Assembly: GCA_024362935.1 (NCBI GenBank)
Contig: JANCRA010000007.1
Location: forward strand, 7,380,503 to 7,444,502
DNA: 64,000 nucleotides
Origin: Setophaga petechia
Lineage: Eukaryota; Chordata; Aves; Passeriformes; Parulidae
Direction: 5' to 3'
In this document: one piece after another, positions 1 to 14,200 of the stretch
Numbering within the stretch: position 1 is the first letter of the stretch
How the letters are laid out: each line of letters starts with the position of its first letter
Position numbers and translations under genes: made by a program
Notes under the pieces: generated by a model
Told to the model about the DNA's origin: nothing
Database searches by the model: none
The model's input: only the letters and a program-made list of their open reading frames with translations

Positions 1-1040
1 ACCATAAACCACAATATGAACACGTAATGGTTATATAATTTGTTTTTCTAACTCAGCTGAGTCATAGCCATTTCCCATAGTCCTTTTCTACTCAGCTGAA
101 GTAACTGGCCTGAGCCATGATTTTACAGGGGTAACAAGGCCCTTGTTTTGTAAGGTTTTACCTATGTGCAATGGAGTAGGGCTTCCCAGTTGTGGCATGG
201 GCCCTGCCAATGGTATACAGAGGATTCCACGATGGCATGAAGGTATTTAATGAATATTTGAATGCCTCTTCTTGCCCTAAGAAACATGGCCCAAGATAGA
301 GACAGGAACTCCAGAACAGCTGCCTCTGCCATCTCTGCCTCCAGGTGAAACGAGCACTGTGGAGGGAAGCAGAGCTCCCTGTCCTCTGCCTTGCCCCAAG
401 GAATACATACTTGTGGTCCAGAAGGTCATGATTTTCCTCAAAGGCTAGCCCACTGTGTTTGTGCCCCAATTGTAAATGTCAGGGGTCCAGCTGAACTGCT
501 GAGCACCTATGTGAAATCCCGAAGAAGCAATGATGCTTTAAAAATTTTCCCTTCCTAACTGCATTTTCTTATATTTTAAATAAGCATATGTTAGCCTGGA
601 GACTTCTGTCTTCTGTAGAAAGCTGTTAGCAACACTATATATCTCACTCATTCCAGCACATTTTACTTCCCACAAATGTTGACAACCCTGTGCAAAGCAA
701 TGAGGATCTGTGCTTCTGACCATCACCTGTCAAGGAGGAAATCAGAGAGGAAAGCCAAGAAATCAGGGATGAGGAATGGATGTGAGACACTATTTGGCTC
801 ATTTGTTTCATCTGCTGAAGACAAACAGAGCTGCAAAACTGGCAGCAGAAGAGAGATATGACTCCCATTCCTCTCCAGTCAATCTAGTGAATAATTAATG
901 CACTTTTACTCAGTATATAACTGTATGCTTTTAACAACACGTGCTACTAGTTCAGCTATTGAAGTACCATCGTATTAAAGATGTGTAATTAGATGAACTG
1001 CAGGAACCCAAGAACACGGTTAAAAATTCATGGCATGCTT
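1..1040. other. Upstream flank of RTKN2, no gene seen
   Basis: This is single-copy-looking AT-rich sequence. The open frames are short, overlap on both strands and resemble no family I know. In the human genome the divergent neighbour of RTKN2 is ZNF365; no exon of it is recognisable here. Confidence 0.5.
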
Positions 1041-1640
1041 TGGGGCAGCAGTGCTGCCATGAGCCGCTCCCCGTAAGGGCACTCATCAGAAAGAGGCGGC
1101 ACCGGCCTGTTTCAGGAAAGTAAATTAACGGGAAAGAAAGAAGCCAAGACGGGCACTGTCCTGGCCTTTATTTCTGGCACTCGCTGTCGTGGCTAAACTC
1201 GAGGGGGTTAGCGCTGCCGTCAGCAGCCCCCGAGGCGGCCCTGCAGCTTTCCCAGGAGCCCGCCCGGCCGCTGTCCCGCGGGGCGCTGCTGGGCCCGGGG
1301 GCGGGGCGGCCGCGGCCGTTGTCGGGCGGGAGGTTTGAACGGCGGCGCCGCCGAGGAGGATGAGTATGATGAGGCGGCAGCAGCCCGGCGGGCCGGGCGC
1401 CGCGGGGCCGGTGAGTGCCGGGGCCGGCAGGGCAGACCCGACCCGGTCCGCACCCTGGGGTGCCGCGGGGCCGGTGTGGCGGGCGGTGCCCGGTTGCGGG
1501 CGGCCCGGGGGGCGGGGACTGCGCTGTGTCCGGGCTCGGGTCTGTGGGGGCCGCGGGCTGCCCGCGCGCTGAGGGAGCTCTCCTGAGGGAGCTCTCCTGA
1601 GGGGGGACGCGGCAGAGCGGCTGCTCTGGGCCGGGCCAGC
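1040..1640 (+). promoter_or_regulatory. RTKN2: CpG-island promoter of RTKN2
   Basis: A dense run of CpG dinucleotides and G+C begins near 1040, peaks around 1200-1560 and fades after about 1640 into AT-rich intron. It surrounds the first coding exon. No TATA box is seen at a useful distance, as is usual for CpG-island promoters with dispersed starts. The exact transcription start cannot be read from sequence. Confidence 0.7.
1360..1410 (+). CDS. RTKN2: RTKN2 coding exon 1
   Basis: It encodes residues 1-17 and ends in phase 0 at a strong GTGAGT donor. The ATG at 1360 has A at -3. An in-frame TGA at 1336-1338 shows that no earlier in-frame start is used from this exon. In-frame ATGs also follow at 1366 and 1369, so initiation could slip by two or three residues. 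The N-terminus is alanine/glycine/proline-rich and not conserved. Confidence 0.8.
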
Positions 1641-4600
1641 TGGGCCCCCCGCTCACGCTGACCTCCGAAGGCTCTCGAAGCTGCTCCCTTGCACCGCTTT
1701 AATCTTCCTTGGTTTTCCGATTCATGAGGGGTTTTTTTACACTTCGAGTTGGTTAAAAACCCAAATAAGGTGAGCTCGGGAGTGTCTGTGAATCTGTGGC
1801 TGTCAATTGCAGCAAATGCTCTTTCTATTTCTAACTGCAAAATGTCCAAGCAGGTGTCTTGACTTCACAGTCCCTGTCTTAAAAGAGAACCTACTGCCTG
1901 GCTACTTGTTTGCTTTAAAAATATACACTCTGCTTATGGGGTTTAGACCTTCAGGGTTTAAATGTAAACCACTGTGTCAGTAAATCAGAAGTGTACCTTG
2001 GAATAAGATTCTGAAAGCTTGTGATGAAGCTACCAATTAAATGAGGTACAATTTCTACCTTCAGCAGTATCCGTATAATTTTTTTCAACTGTTGTTATTT
2101 TTGTTTGTTTTGTGACTGCATTTCTAATGCTAGAAATTTCTTACACTATGTATACTTAGGTAGGGAATACAAAGACATTTTTTAGAAGCGTTGCTTAGGC
2201 AGCTCCTGAGTGTGGGGCTGAAAATCCCCGCAGCTGTTAATAATCTCGTCCGGATTGTGCTGCCGTTGGTGGGGGAAGGATGGCCCTCACAAGGGAACGG
2301 TGTGTTAGTAGACAGCATATGGCAATACAGTGCTGTGTCATTCCTCTGAGTCCAGATGGTGCGCCTGTATTTTTAGACAGAATGGGGGGGAAAAAGAGCT
2401 GACCAGTCTCTTTTGGTAGGCACAAAGAACTTTATACATTCCCAAATCAGGCTGCTAAATCCTGGCTTCAGATGAGATTTGTATAGTGTGGTTATTTAAA
2501 CTATGGCCCAGCAGCCATCTACTGCTAGTCCAGAATATTTTATGTGAACCTGGCTGAGATGTGGTGTGGACTGAATGCGTTGTGCAGTTCTTGAAAGCCA
2601 GTATGGATACATGCAGATGCCCCAAACAGGAGTGTTTATTTCCTCACTGTAGCTCTGTGATAGGTGTGAAGAGGAGCCAGGGCAGTTGCTGAGGCCTGCA
2701 GTCTTGGAAATTATAAAGGGGAAGTAGGATCTCATTCTTTGGAGCTTTGTAGCAGCTGATTTATTAGTTTAGGTTCAGAGAACAAGTAATTATTTCTTAG
2801 GGACAGGTGTGGGCCTTGCTTAGGTTTTCATAGCCATGTGAAATTTGACTCAGAAGAAAAGAAGATGGATGAAAGCTATTTACTGCTCTCCTTCTTTTTT
2901 TTTTCTTTTCTGGGATGAGTCCTAAGAAAAGGTGTAAATAAAGATGCAGGTGCTGAGAATGCAGAGGTGTTGTTGCCCTGCTTTATCTCCTTCTGGCTGT
3001 GATTGAAACTTTGAAAAGCAAACCTGTGAGGGTTAGAAGTGGGATAGTCTGTGGTGCCATACGGGGTCCCAGGCTTTCATGTATCAGCTGAAGAGAGTAC
3101 CACCAGAACTTCTATGGAAAATATCCCTGATGTGAGCTTTGGGAGCTATTTACCACCAAACAACCATGAACTTGTTCATTCCAGAGGTAGTGGAGGCACT
3201 CTTGTTTAGCAATGAGAAAGCGTCGCTCTTCACTGGCCTGCAAAGTGTTTGCAATGCAGCCCTGCAATGCCATGACAGGATTCTGTTATTCACCCTGTTC
3301 TTCACGTGTCAGAAACACTCGGCTTGGCCATGGACAGCCTCAAAACGAGGCAATGTGTATCAGCCATCAGTGGCATCTAGCGGGCCTTTGGGAGACAGCA
3401 CTCTGTGGTCCTTCACCTTAATTATTTCCTGGCCTGCTATGGATTGATCTCTTTGAAGTGACAAGTGAGGAGTAATGCACATTTATTAATGTTTTCTGTG
3501 AAAGCAGGCAGGAAAAAGTTGACTTCTCAGCAGTTTTTATAAAACCTTAAAAACCCCCACTCCTTCAAAATACAGTGATGGTGAATTCCAGTGACTTGCC
3601 AGCCATGTTTTCACTTTTTTAAAGACAGTCAAAGAAGTGATGAGATTGAGTTTCTGATTTAAAATATTTCTGACATTTTCTTCAGTTTAAAATTAATTTT
3701 AGTAGGGGTCACTGTTAAAAGTGAGTTGTTAATTTATAAGCTTTGTTCAGTTAGCCCTCTCTAGGACCATATGTTATTATTCTATGAATGCCACATGGAG
3801 GCACATAAGATTTTAGTAACTTTCAGATGGTACAGTGAGTTAATCTTGGATTGGAATTTGCATGTATAATGGATATAGTAAATCTGTTTTGTCCCATGTT
3901 TTACTCATTTGTTCCTGAAGAGAGAACTACCATTCTGCATGCAGTAACCATTGCAATTGCTGTGCATAATTAAAACCTAGAGTTCTCTATCCCAACTGCA
4001 GAGGATGTAAAAAATTGAGAATACTCTTAGTTAATTTTTAGTTTAATCCTTTGGGTTTTTTGCTTCTCTAGGAATGTGACACCCAAGAGAAGATCAACTT
4101 GGAGCTGCGCATGCGGGAAGGAATCTGCCGGCTGCTGGCAGTGAGCACGCAGAGGGAGCAGCTCCTGCACGCTGTGAAGAACCTGCTGGTCTGCAACGCT
4201 CGCATCCGGGCCTACAGGGCACAGCTGCAGGGCCCAAGGGAGGAGCAGTGAGTACCAGCTCCAATTCACAGGGAGCAGCAGGAAGCTGGCATTCACTTAC
4301 ATGAATTTTTAGCAGTCTGTCTAGGAATGTGGTTTTAAATCCTTCCTTATCTCCTAAACATAAATTATTTCTGCCTTCAAGCATTAGGTTATAAAATAAT
4401 TCCATAATCTTCTCTTTGCTTTCGAAAATTAAATACAGGTCATATTTTCCTGGGTAGATTTTATTTTTGACGTTAATTTAGTATCAAGTAACACAATGGA
4501 CATATTTTCTTGATTGCCCTTAGCTTACAAAAGGTGCCTAGCCAAGTCAAGACGAAGCTATCCAAGACAGAACACAGCTATTTGTATTTTTCATGCTTTC

Positions 4601-7600
4601 TATGATTATCAAGGGTTCTTTACTAATGGCCCCATCACGGTTAATTGGTACCCTCTGCTGGCCGCTTGTGTTAACTACAGTGAAGTGATAAATGCAACAC
4701 TCAACGGGAAGAAAAGTAGCTGAAAAAATTCTCACCTTATAACCCTTGAAGGAGCTAAAGTATGTGTGTTTTATTTGAACAATGTTACAAAGTTTTCTTC
4801 TAAATAGAATTTATTTGGTGTGCAATGCTGAGAATCGTGGTGCAGAGACACTTGCTCTCAGGTTAGTAATTTATTGAAATGTGATATTGCAGTTTAGTGT
4901 AGAAACTCTGTGAGCACATGCTTGGCTCCAGTTAATTGTATCTGTAGGAGCAGTTCCACTACTTTTCAGTTTCAGAAATGTTCCCTTGCAGAAGAAATAT
5001 GTTGGAGGAAAGAGCAGTGTTTTCTGTCCACTATTCTGAAGCTGCTTTTGAAAACCGTCATGTAATACATGTGATATTCTGTAATTATTGCATTTGTAGT
5101 GCTTTTTCCTAATAAAATAAGGAACTTTGTAGTGATTTTATCTTTTATTTATGTTTTTAATGATAGAATAATATCAAGTGTGTTTATGTGCTGATTTACT
5201 CCACTCCTTGTCTTTGATGTCAGTGAGCACAGAATGGTGGTGGCACATGTCCAGACCAGGGCAGGGATGTTTGGAGATGTATCTGAACAGTTGTATTGTG
5301 TACTTGATTTGTGACTGCCATGCATTGCTTGGATTTCTATCTTCAGGGGTACTTGAGATGTCTGTGGAGGTCATTAGAAGAGATGCTTGCTGCAGAGTTA
5401 TTTCTCTATCATTTAAATTATATCTTTGGTAGTTATAGTCCATTTGGAGTTCTTTTCCTTTTAATATTTGCTTCAGACTGGAATTTGTTTAAGGCTTAAT
5501 CATTGCAGAGAGAGAAAATTCTAGGATTTGTCATCTGTGAGTTCTGAAGATATTCTAACAGCCTCTGGAAGTCATGATACTGGTGGCAGCTAGAAATTTT
5601 CATTTTATTAATAGAGGAGGAGGCAACTCTTTAAACAATAATAGAACCAATAAATTAGGTTGCATCCTCATTCACGTGTACAGAAGGCAAAAATTGATAA
5701 TGTATTAGATCCTGTTGCAGCTGGAAAAGACAAGGAAGATTTGTGTGTGACTTTACTTTGGAGTAAAGTCTTCTAGGGAATTTTGAAAAATGGTGGTGTA
5801 CCTTCCTTCCAGATTATGCTTAAGAAATTAATGTGACTCATATCTTAAACCAGAGATACCAAAATTAACTTTAAAGAAAGGCATTTGAAATGAGCTATAA
5901 TATGAAAATCCTGACACTTCTTAGTGTTTAAAGGGTTGACTTTTAGATATCTAAATGCACAGATCTCAAATATTTTTTTTCATTTCTTCTTTTTTGGAGG
6001 TCTTCAGAAAATGGGACCAAAGACCGGGTGGCATGCAGAGCAAGGGTTGCTATATCAGGTAAGAGGCTGGGTAGTCACTTAATTGTAGAGGCTAATTAGC
6101 TGGACAGTGTCTTGTAATGCAAACTATACAGAAAAGATTGTATTCTTCAAGTGTAAATGTGGTTCAGAGGCATCAGTCCTCTAATGCTGCAAGGGGACTT
6201 GTGCTTAAGTTACACATGGGCTGTTGAAGATCCTACCCTTATTTCCATTTTACTCACAGTGCATTCCACAGAGGGAAATACTTTTCTGTTTGCCACTAAA
6301 CACTGAATGCATTTCAAAGCTAAATAAGTGTAAGTGAGCTGAAAACTTTTTTTCTCCCCCCAACGGCAGACTTTGAAGTGATGGTCCAGGGCATGTCTAA
6401 CAAATTGAGAACAGAATTATAACTAGTATGCAAATGTTATTTAGGCAATGCAGACTGCATTACTACAGCAAAGGTGTAGTGCTATGGCTTCAATGCAAGC
6501 TAGCAACAACATTTAACATTTAACAGCCATTCCTGGTGGGCTGTTTTCTAGCCTGTTCTCAAACTTCAACTGTGGATTTATTGCTTTGTTTGCCTGTGAC
6601 AGTAGTGGATGTTATACATTCAGCAGTCCTGTGGCTGTTCTGCCAGCTTTGCTAACACACCTGTTTGTGCTCCCTGACCTGCTTCATTAAGAATAAAATA
6701 GTGTAGAACAGCTCACTACTGAAACTGTTTCAGTTAATTCTGCATATTTTGGTATATCTGTAAGCAAGGTAACTCCTAGTAGGAGAAGAGTGATGAGCAC
6801 ATGCTTCAATAATGTTTTTTGCCAGCACAGCTGTTTGCAGAATGTGTATCTGTCTTTCCTCCTTATGGTAGTTGGATGAAAGCATCTGTTTGCCTGTCTG
6901 TGCTGTGGTTGCACCTTTCTTCAAATTTGAAGAGCTATCTGCAGTGAAAACCTTAGGGTCATATAACATACACTTCTGCTATCTTTAAAAAATCAAATTT
7001 TTTAAGAACTCTGTTTTTAGTATGGAAAACTTGCTCAGGATATGAAGGATTTTGGCTGTTTCTTTTGATGGAATAAGACCATAGGGGGTGAAATACACCA
7101 CTTTGTATTTGGTGCTGTGTGTTAATGATTCTGCACTGTTACCAACACAGTGGCTCTCAAAAGTGGGGATTGTGTCCTCAGAAGTGTGGCAGAGATCAAG
7201 GAGAAGAGGAGGAAGCACAAACTGCCTCTGTGTGCAGTCCAGCCTGGGCGTGCTGGCTGCTGCCATGCCTGGCCCCTCTTCAGATACTGGTGTCAGGAAG
7301 CCTGGCCAGGTCCAGTTTACAGCAGAAAAGACTAAATGTTGTTCTTGGCCTCTGCTGATTTATTCTTTCTATAGGTCACCTCCTGGTTTTCTACCCTCAG
7401 CAATCCATCCACTTATAAATTTATTAGTGTATCATGTAGTTAGTGCATGCCAGATGATGATTACCAAAGAAGTAGGGCAATCGTGACCAACTGCAGAAGT
7501 TTGGGAAGAGCTGTGCAGGACTACTGAGGAATATGCTCCTACAGAAAGCAGCTATGTCAGATACTGTGTGGGAAGTGCATTCCTTAATCCACAGTTTTTC

Positions 7601-8209
7601 ACACTTCTATCATTTTTACTTATCCCCCATATTTTTGAATAAATTATGTAATTTATGTTATTGTACCAATCGATTTTTTTTTGTCAGAAGACAATACATC
7701 AAATGTTGATGAAAAAGCATTATCATGATTTAAAGTAATTTTATAAAGGAATCATTGAGTTTAAATTTGATTAATTGTAGTATTTGAATGTATCCAGTTT
7801 GCATCCAAACAGATTTACAGCTAATGGTAACTGAAATTAAGGTGTGTGAAAATTGATCTTTGTTTTTGATAAATGACAGCTCCTTCAGTCCAAGAATGAA
7901 TTGAAAGCTGATTTACAAGTATCATGTTAAACTTGTTCCAGGATTGATTGTCTATACCCTGATGATTTTCTGACCAAGGTGTAAATCTTTCAGCCAGCAA
8001 GATATTGAAAGTGGCATACAGAAGTAATCCTTAATCTAGTGCTCTAATTGCTAACAAGGTCTATGGAGTGCATTAAAATTGTCATTCAGAGTTTGCTATG
8101 ATTGAAGATAGAGAAAGCTTTTATTTGTAACTGTTTTCACATATCAATGTAGATTGGAGACCTTTGTATTTTAGGAAAGAAACGTTCTGTGCTTTGTCTC
8201 TGACCAAGA

Positions 8210-8248
<39 letters not shown>

Positions 8249-11200
8249 TTCAAAAGTTTAAGAGAGACTTCTGCAATGATTTTAATGAAACTATTTCTCT
8301 TTGTGTAAAACCCCCTATTTTTAGAAATGCTTGCTATGCAAATGCATCTTTAGAAGTGAAAGGCAGTTTCAGAACACAGTGATGTATTGATTTTTAGGAA
8401 GTTAGAAGTCTAAAGCTGTATGCTGGTAGTTCACTTGAAAGTTTTTCCGTTTTCATGAATACTTAAAAATAGATGAATTTGAAAGTTTCAATATTGAACT
8501 AGCTTTTATAAAAAGATGTCTCATAATAAAAATTAACTGAAATTTGAATTTTTCAGTTACCTTCTGAGACAGAGTGACTATGTGATTTCACTTAACAAGT
8601 TTTGTGGGTAAACCCCTGTAGGAATACATGGCAATGTGATGCCAAAATACTGGCACCATTTTGCATCTTAGCATAATGAATGTGCATTTTTCCATCATTC
8701 TCATATGAAGACAGCACTGGAGTCAGCGATGCTTCTTTATAACAATATTGAAGATTTTTGTCAGGAGACAGCTGTGTTCATGCTGTTCACTGCTGCCATC
8801 ATGTGTCACTTAATATATTGCATCTACTTTTAAACAGCACCCTTGTACTTCAGAAATCAGGCTTGGGTTTATAAAGCTCTCACAGCATTTGTCTTTTTAC
8901 AGGGGACGAATAAAAAACATTATGTCTTCACCTGAGTCCTCTAAGCTGGAGGAAATTGTCACTTAGTACTATGTTGAGTTTAGTAGAGAAATTGGAAAAT
9001 TTAGTGAAGAAAATACTTTCCTAATATTAAAATGACAGGCATGATTTAAAATAATGGCTTTGTAATTGCCTCTCTGCTGTGGTTCTGAAGTAGAAGGATA
9101 TTTTTGTTTTAAAAGAACAAAGATTTCTAAACTCTTTTTATGCTGACTAAGACAATTCTGGCTGGGAATGTGATTACAAGTGGTATTTTCTCTGTGGTTA
9201 GCAGTACAAGACTGAAGTGTTTGCAGTGTGAGTATCCCAGTCTTTTCATTAAAACAGGAAGGTTTTCCTCTTGCAGTGGGATGAGTGGTTTTCAGCACAA
9301 GACAAGCAGGATTTTCGTTTACATCTATGCATAATAATGGGCTCAGAGAATACTTCTCAGAACTATGTTACACAGCTTGTCTGAAATGCTATTTCAGGTA
9401 CTTTCAAATGAGATTTAAAATATTCTTTATTTCAGCATAATTTCTAAACAGGAATGACGCTTCAAGTTGAACTAATTATTGCATTTTCTTTTGATGTGGA
9501 TAATAATCTTGGAATAGTTATGCTGTTCTTTGGGTGGAAGGCCCTGTTACCACCAGAACATCAGAAAAAGAAGCAACACACTTTTTATAATTTGTTTTGA
9601 TCACAGATCTACAATATTGACTATAACTTAATCTCCCTTCCTTCTTTTTTCCTCCTTCAGATATTCGAATACCATTAATGTGGAAAGGCTCTGACCACTT
9701 CAGCAAAAAAGAAAGTATGTAAGATGTAATTAATTACTCTGATAAGCAATTGCTTATGTCTGTAAATTTAAACTGAATGAGGAAGTTCATACTCATTTCA
9801 ACTCCTTTTCTGACCTTTCATTAGATCTGTATTTTACTCTTTGTTGTGTAAATGATTGTAATTTGAAGTTGCTGGTTGTAGCTAGCTGAGTTAGTTCAAA
9901 GTCCTGTGGTTCTGTATTTAAACCCTACTCTAAAGAGTCCACCTGAGGAAGAATTCCAGAGGAGGCAACAGAAGAATGTTGTATTAAATGGTTAACTGAG
10001 AAACTTCTGATTAAACACATTGTTCTGTGTCTTGTCTGCACTTGAGAGAGTATATTGGAGGCTGTTTCCAATGAGAAATTTATATGAAACTTGACTGTTG
10101 GTGTTGAGGGTATTATTGGATAGCCTTCAAGTACATGCATTTTGCTGTGTCATGGAGATTAATCCTAAATCTGTTCCAGCTGTCACCTGGCATTGATTTC
10201 ACTTTGATTTTCAATAGGGTCAGAGATGCAAACCATGGCAAAATAGCCTAATCCTATGTAGCACATTCATAAAATGATACAGACTTTGGATCAAATGTTA
10301 TTTTTTTGTGTAAAATCAATTTTACTAAACAAAATTACATTTCTACTAACATTTTTGAAGTTGCTAGCAGACACTATACCTGATTACTCAACTTTTTTCC
10401 CTCCTAATAGAGGTAGGCAATTTCCCCCTTTGTGTATGTTGTTCTACCTATACAGGTCAATTATCATAAAATCCCATGATGAAAATTTGTGGTGGGAAGA
10501 ATTTGAGGGCAATTCCTTAGAGGTGTGAGTGAGCATTTGGGACAGTTTTGTTTGCTGGCAGTGTTTGTCAGTGCCATGCACTGTGGCTGATGGGGCTGTG
10601 TGTGACTGCCAGGGTCGCAGCGCTACGCAGTGTTCTGTGTGTTCACCATGGGGGCTGAGCTGCTGGACACCGAGCTGGCCATTGTGGATGAGGCAGTGAC
10701 AGATCTCTGCTTTGAAAACGTCACCATATTGTGAGTATCACTGACTTCTGTTGCATGAAGTACAAATATTGCTGTTGTCTTTTGCAGGTGGATGTGATTA
10801 TGAATAAGATTGGCTGAGCTCCACTAGGTTTTGCTGTGGGCAAAGGAATCAGTAGAGGCTGTGTTCATTTTAGTGGGTGGAGGATCCCCATCTCTGGAAG
10901 GCTGGTTTTGTGTACAAAATGATGCTGGCTGGAGATGTGCCAGTTGATCTGTACTTCTTTTCATTTTTGCCCTGCTGAAGCATTTTTCTTTATATAAAGA
11001 GATAAACTTACATCCCAAACATTAATTAATAATTAATTAATAATTAATTTTATCATTAAATTATTGCTAAAACCTGAAAGCATTATGACATTATAGATGT
11101 AAATGTTATCTGTCCAGCAGGTTACAGTCTCTTTCCTCATGTAACACCTCATGTCTGTTACACCTACCTGAGTGTGTGCTTGACTCCCCACTCCTTGCCT

Positions 11201-14200
11201 TTTATATCAACAGTTTGGAGTCTGTTTCCTGAGGAAGACTGACTGAAAAACTAGAACTACTAAAAACTTTAAATCAAGATCCTGAAAACTGAGTTTAAAT
11301 CAAATTTTAAACTCTCTTAAACACCCATTCAAGTTAAAAGTGGGGATAAAGATTTAAATCTGCTTCTCAAAATTATGAGACTTAACCATTATAATTTTCT
11401 GTGAAGCACTGCAACAAAAGCAGAAAAGGCACTCTAACTTGCCTTGTATCCCACAAGGCATAACAAGACTTGATAGAAAAGCTTTTGGAATGATTTCATT
11501 ATGGCATGTGTGTCATGACATGATTTGGATCTGAAAGATGAGGTTAGGCTTCTGGCTTGATGACTAAGCTTGAGAACAAGAGAATCAGTAAAACTGAAAA
11601 CTGAGAAAGGTTGTGGGCCAGAGGATGCAGCAGTAGTAGTTCAGTTGTAAGTGACGGATTTTATTAGATAGCATTTTTATCAGTAATTTGAAGGGGGTGT
11701 GGTGCAGTAAGATATCTTTTAAACAGTTCAATCTGACTCAGGACCATAGGCAGGGATAGGTTTTCAATCATGTGATTTTTGTGTAACAGTAGAGGGCAGA
11801 TTTAAGTGTGTTTGAATGTCTTGCCTGGTTATTTCCATAACGTGGGTGTTTTCTTCCATTTTTAACCTAAATGTTGAATTTCCTGTTTGTAATTGTTTCT
11901 GCTGCAATTATCCATCTCATGACCCCAATACTAAGTTACTACTGTGTACTCTAGTCCTTAATTCCATGTTAATGTATATCTGTGCCTGAACGTTCTGGCA
12001 TTGCTTCCTTTGATTAGAAATATCTTATTTAATCTATAAAGTGGCAGCAGCATTCCTTGGCTCCACACACAGTTTGTTAACAAACGCTCTGAAATTTTCT
12101 CCTCCCCCATTTCAGTGATGAAGCAAGCCCAGATTTCCAGGTGAAGGTTGAAGTCTATAGCTGCTGTACAGAGGAGTCTTTATATATAACAAACACTCCT
12201 AAGAAACTGGCAAAGAAACTTAAAACATCCCTCAGCAAAGCTACAGGGAAGAAACTCAAAGCTGCACTGGAAGAAGACGGCACTGAACCCCTTTTGCCTG
12301 CTGACCCAGTCATCCAGTAAGCCACATATATTGATGTTCTGGTTTTGTAGCTTTTAAAATAGAAATAGGCCAAATATAATTGTAAATTTTTGGCAAACTG
12401 CCAAGAAACTGGTTTTTTTCTCTACTTGCCCAAGTGAAAAAAAATTTACATTTTAAATAGGAAATGAGGAAGTAGGTGTGAATTCCAACCATGTCGCTGA
12501 GCCTTGGGGCCCGGTTCTGATGTTGAAACACACGAGCAGCTTTATCTGTGTGCTCCACAGCCAGCCAGCTGGTAAATGCACTGTTCTCTGCAAACTCCAT
12601 AATATTTTTAGTTTGATCTCTAGAGGAAGTTGAGCTTGTACAGTGTGTGTGTGGCACTCTGTCCATGTACCTCTGCTCCTTCCCCCTTCCCTGTTCACTT
12701 CCTCCCCCACGCTATTTTTGCACCTAGCCCGTGTTGCTCATACCTGTCAGGTAGATGGGTGTAAAAGCTCCAAGTTGTGTGAAATTGGAAAAGGTGTGTC
12801 TGTAGGCAGGAGAACCCGCTCCTGTGCCTTCTTCCCTAATTCCACTTGCCAGCTTTTCAGTAAAACTCTGCACTGCCAAAGGCACTTTATGGTTACAGGC
12901 TACTTAGCAGGAGATTTCTGAATTGACTTTAGCACAGGACATTTTAAAATTACTTACTGGTTTTCAGTGTTCATAGGCATAAGTGCTTTTCCCAATAATT
13001 TACCTGCTTCCTTTTAAAAATTAACTGCCTACTAATATTTTCCAGCTACTTCAATTTCATTGGGATTTAAACAGGCCAAATACTGAATTTGCAAATATTA
13101 ATAGCACTGGTTTATTTAATTTATTTTTATTTTTTGGAAAGAAATTTTTTTTCAAGTAATTCCTCTTTTTTGGCAGCTGACAGTAAAGAATCAATGCTTA
13201 ATTCTTGCTAGGTGTTTAGTCTTAGTCTAGTTTCATATTCTATTTGCTGGGATTTTAAAAGGAAACATTCAAGCATATTCTATCTTTGTTGAACTGATAT
13301 AACTGTAAACTGATTTTTCTGTTTGACTCAAAAATAGACATCCAAGACATCTTATCCACAGAACAAAACAAATTTTATCACTGACTTTCCAGTGGATTCC
13401 ACATAATGACAATGCATTTTTCAATGTGCATCATGTCAGGTGGCTGTGCTTCAGCTGAGCCATGAGACACTATCATTAGACACAGTTTGAATCAGATATA
13501 AGCACTGGCTTCTCTGCTCCAGTACAGATTGCCTGTCTTTTCAGGAAGAAGCACCAGTAGGCAATTTAAACAGCTGCCTCCTCCCCTGGGTTTTGCTTTT
13601 GGTTTCTCAATTGAATTTTCCTTCCCTCCATCTTGGAAGCTTGCTGTTTCTACTGTAGATAATCATCTCACAGTGGCTATTAGTTTCTTAACACAATTAA
13701 ATGAACAATGAAGTGTTAAATGATGGCATTGCTGGGTGATTAAAATAATTATTTGGAAAGAAATGGGTTATTATAGGCAGAAAATAAGTTGTCAATTTTT
13801 TTATAGATTCCTCCAAGGATTTATATTAGTTAGACCTTGGTATGTAGCCCTTATAAAAGGGAAGAGACTGCAAGATTACAAGAGATCTTTCAAGTATTCC
13901 CAGAGAGTTTTACCAGTCCAGCAGGGGAAATTAAACTGCAACAAAAAAGTGAACTTTCTATATTATGCGAACACCTTTTCTCTGTAGGTTTCATTTGTAC
14001 AAGCCTTTTTCTTTCCAATGCACACACGAGTGAAATTCTCCATTTCCCAAAAACTCTGTGATCCCTCTGTTTCAAACTTCTTGGCTTAGAAATCTCTGGT
14101 TAGTGAGGAAACTCTCAGACTTGGAACTTCTTGAAAAAGCTTAGTGACAAAGGGCTTGATTGGTTGCTTAAGTTAGTTAATTTGAAGTATACTGATATTC

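Noticed and set aside
56..64. MAF/AP-1-like GCTGAGTCA upstream of RTKN2
   Set aside because: A single short match 1.3 kb from the gene is expected by chance; nothing else supports it.
1335..1586. Alternative + frame of 83 codons over RTKN2 exon 1
   Set aside because: It lacks an ATG start, reads through the splice donor and does not join exon 2 in frame.
1168..1849. Long minus-strand frames (162 and 209 codons) across the RTKN2 first exon
   Set aside because: They lie in a CpG island where stops are rare, have Arg/Pro/Ala-only composition, and overlap the real exon in antisense.
8164..8382. 72-codon frame across the (AT)n run
   Set aside because: An Ile/Tyr repeat frame produced by the microsatellite.
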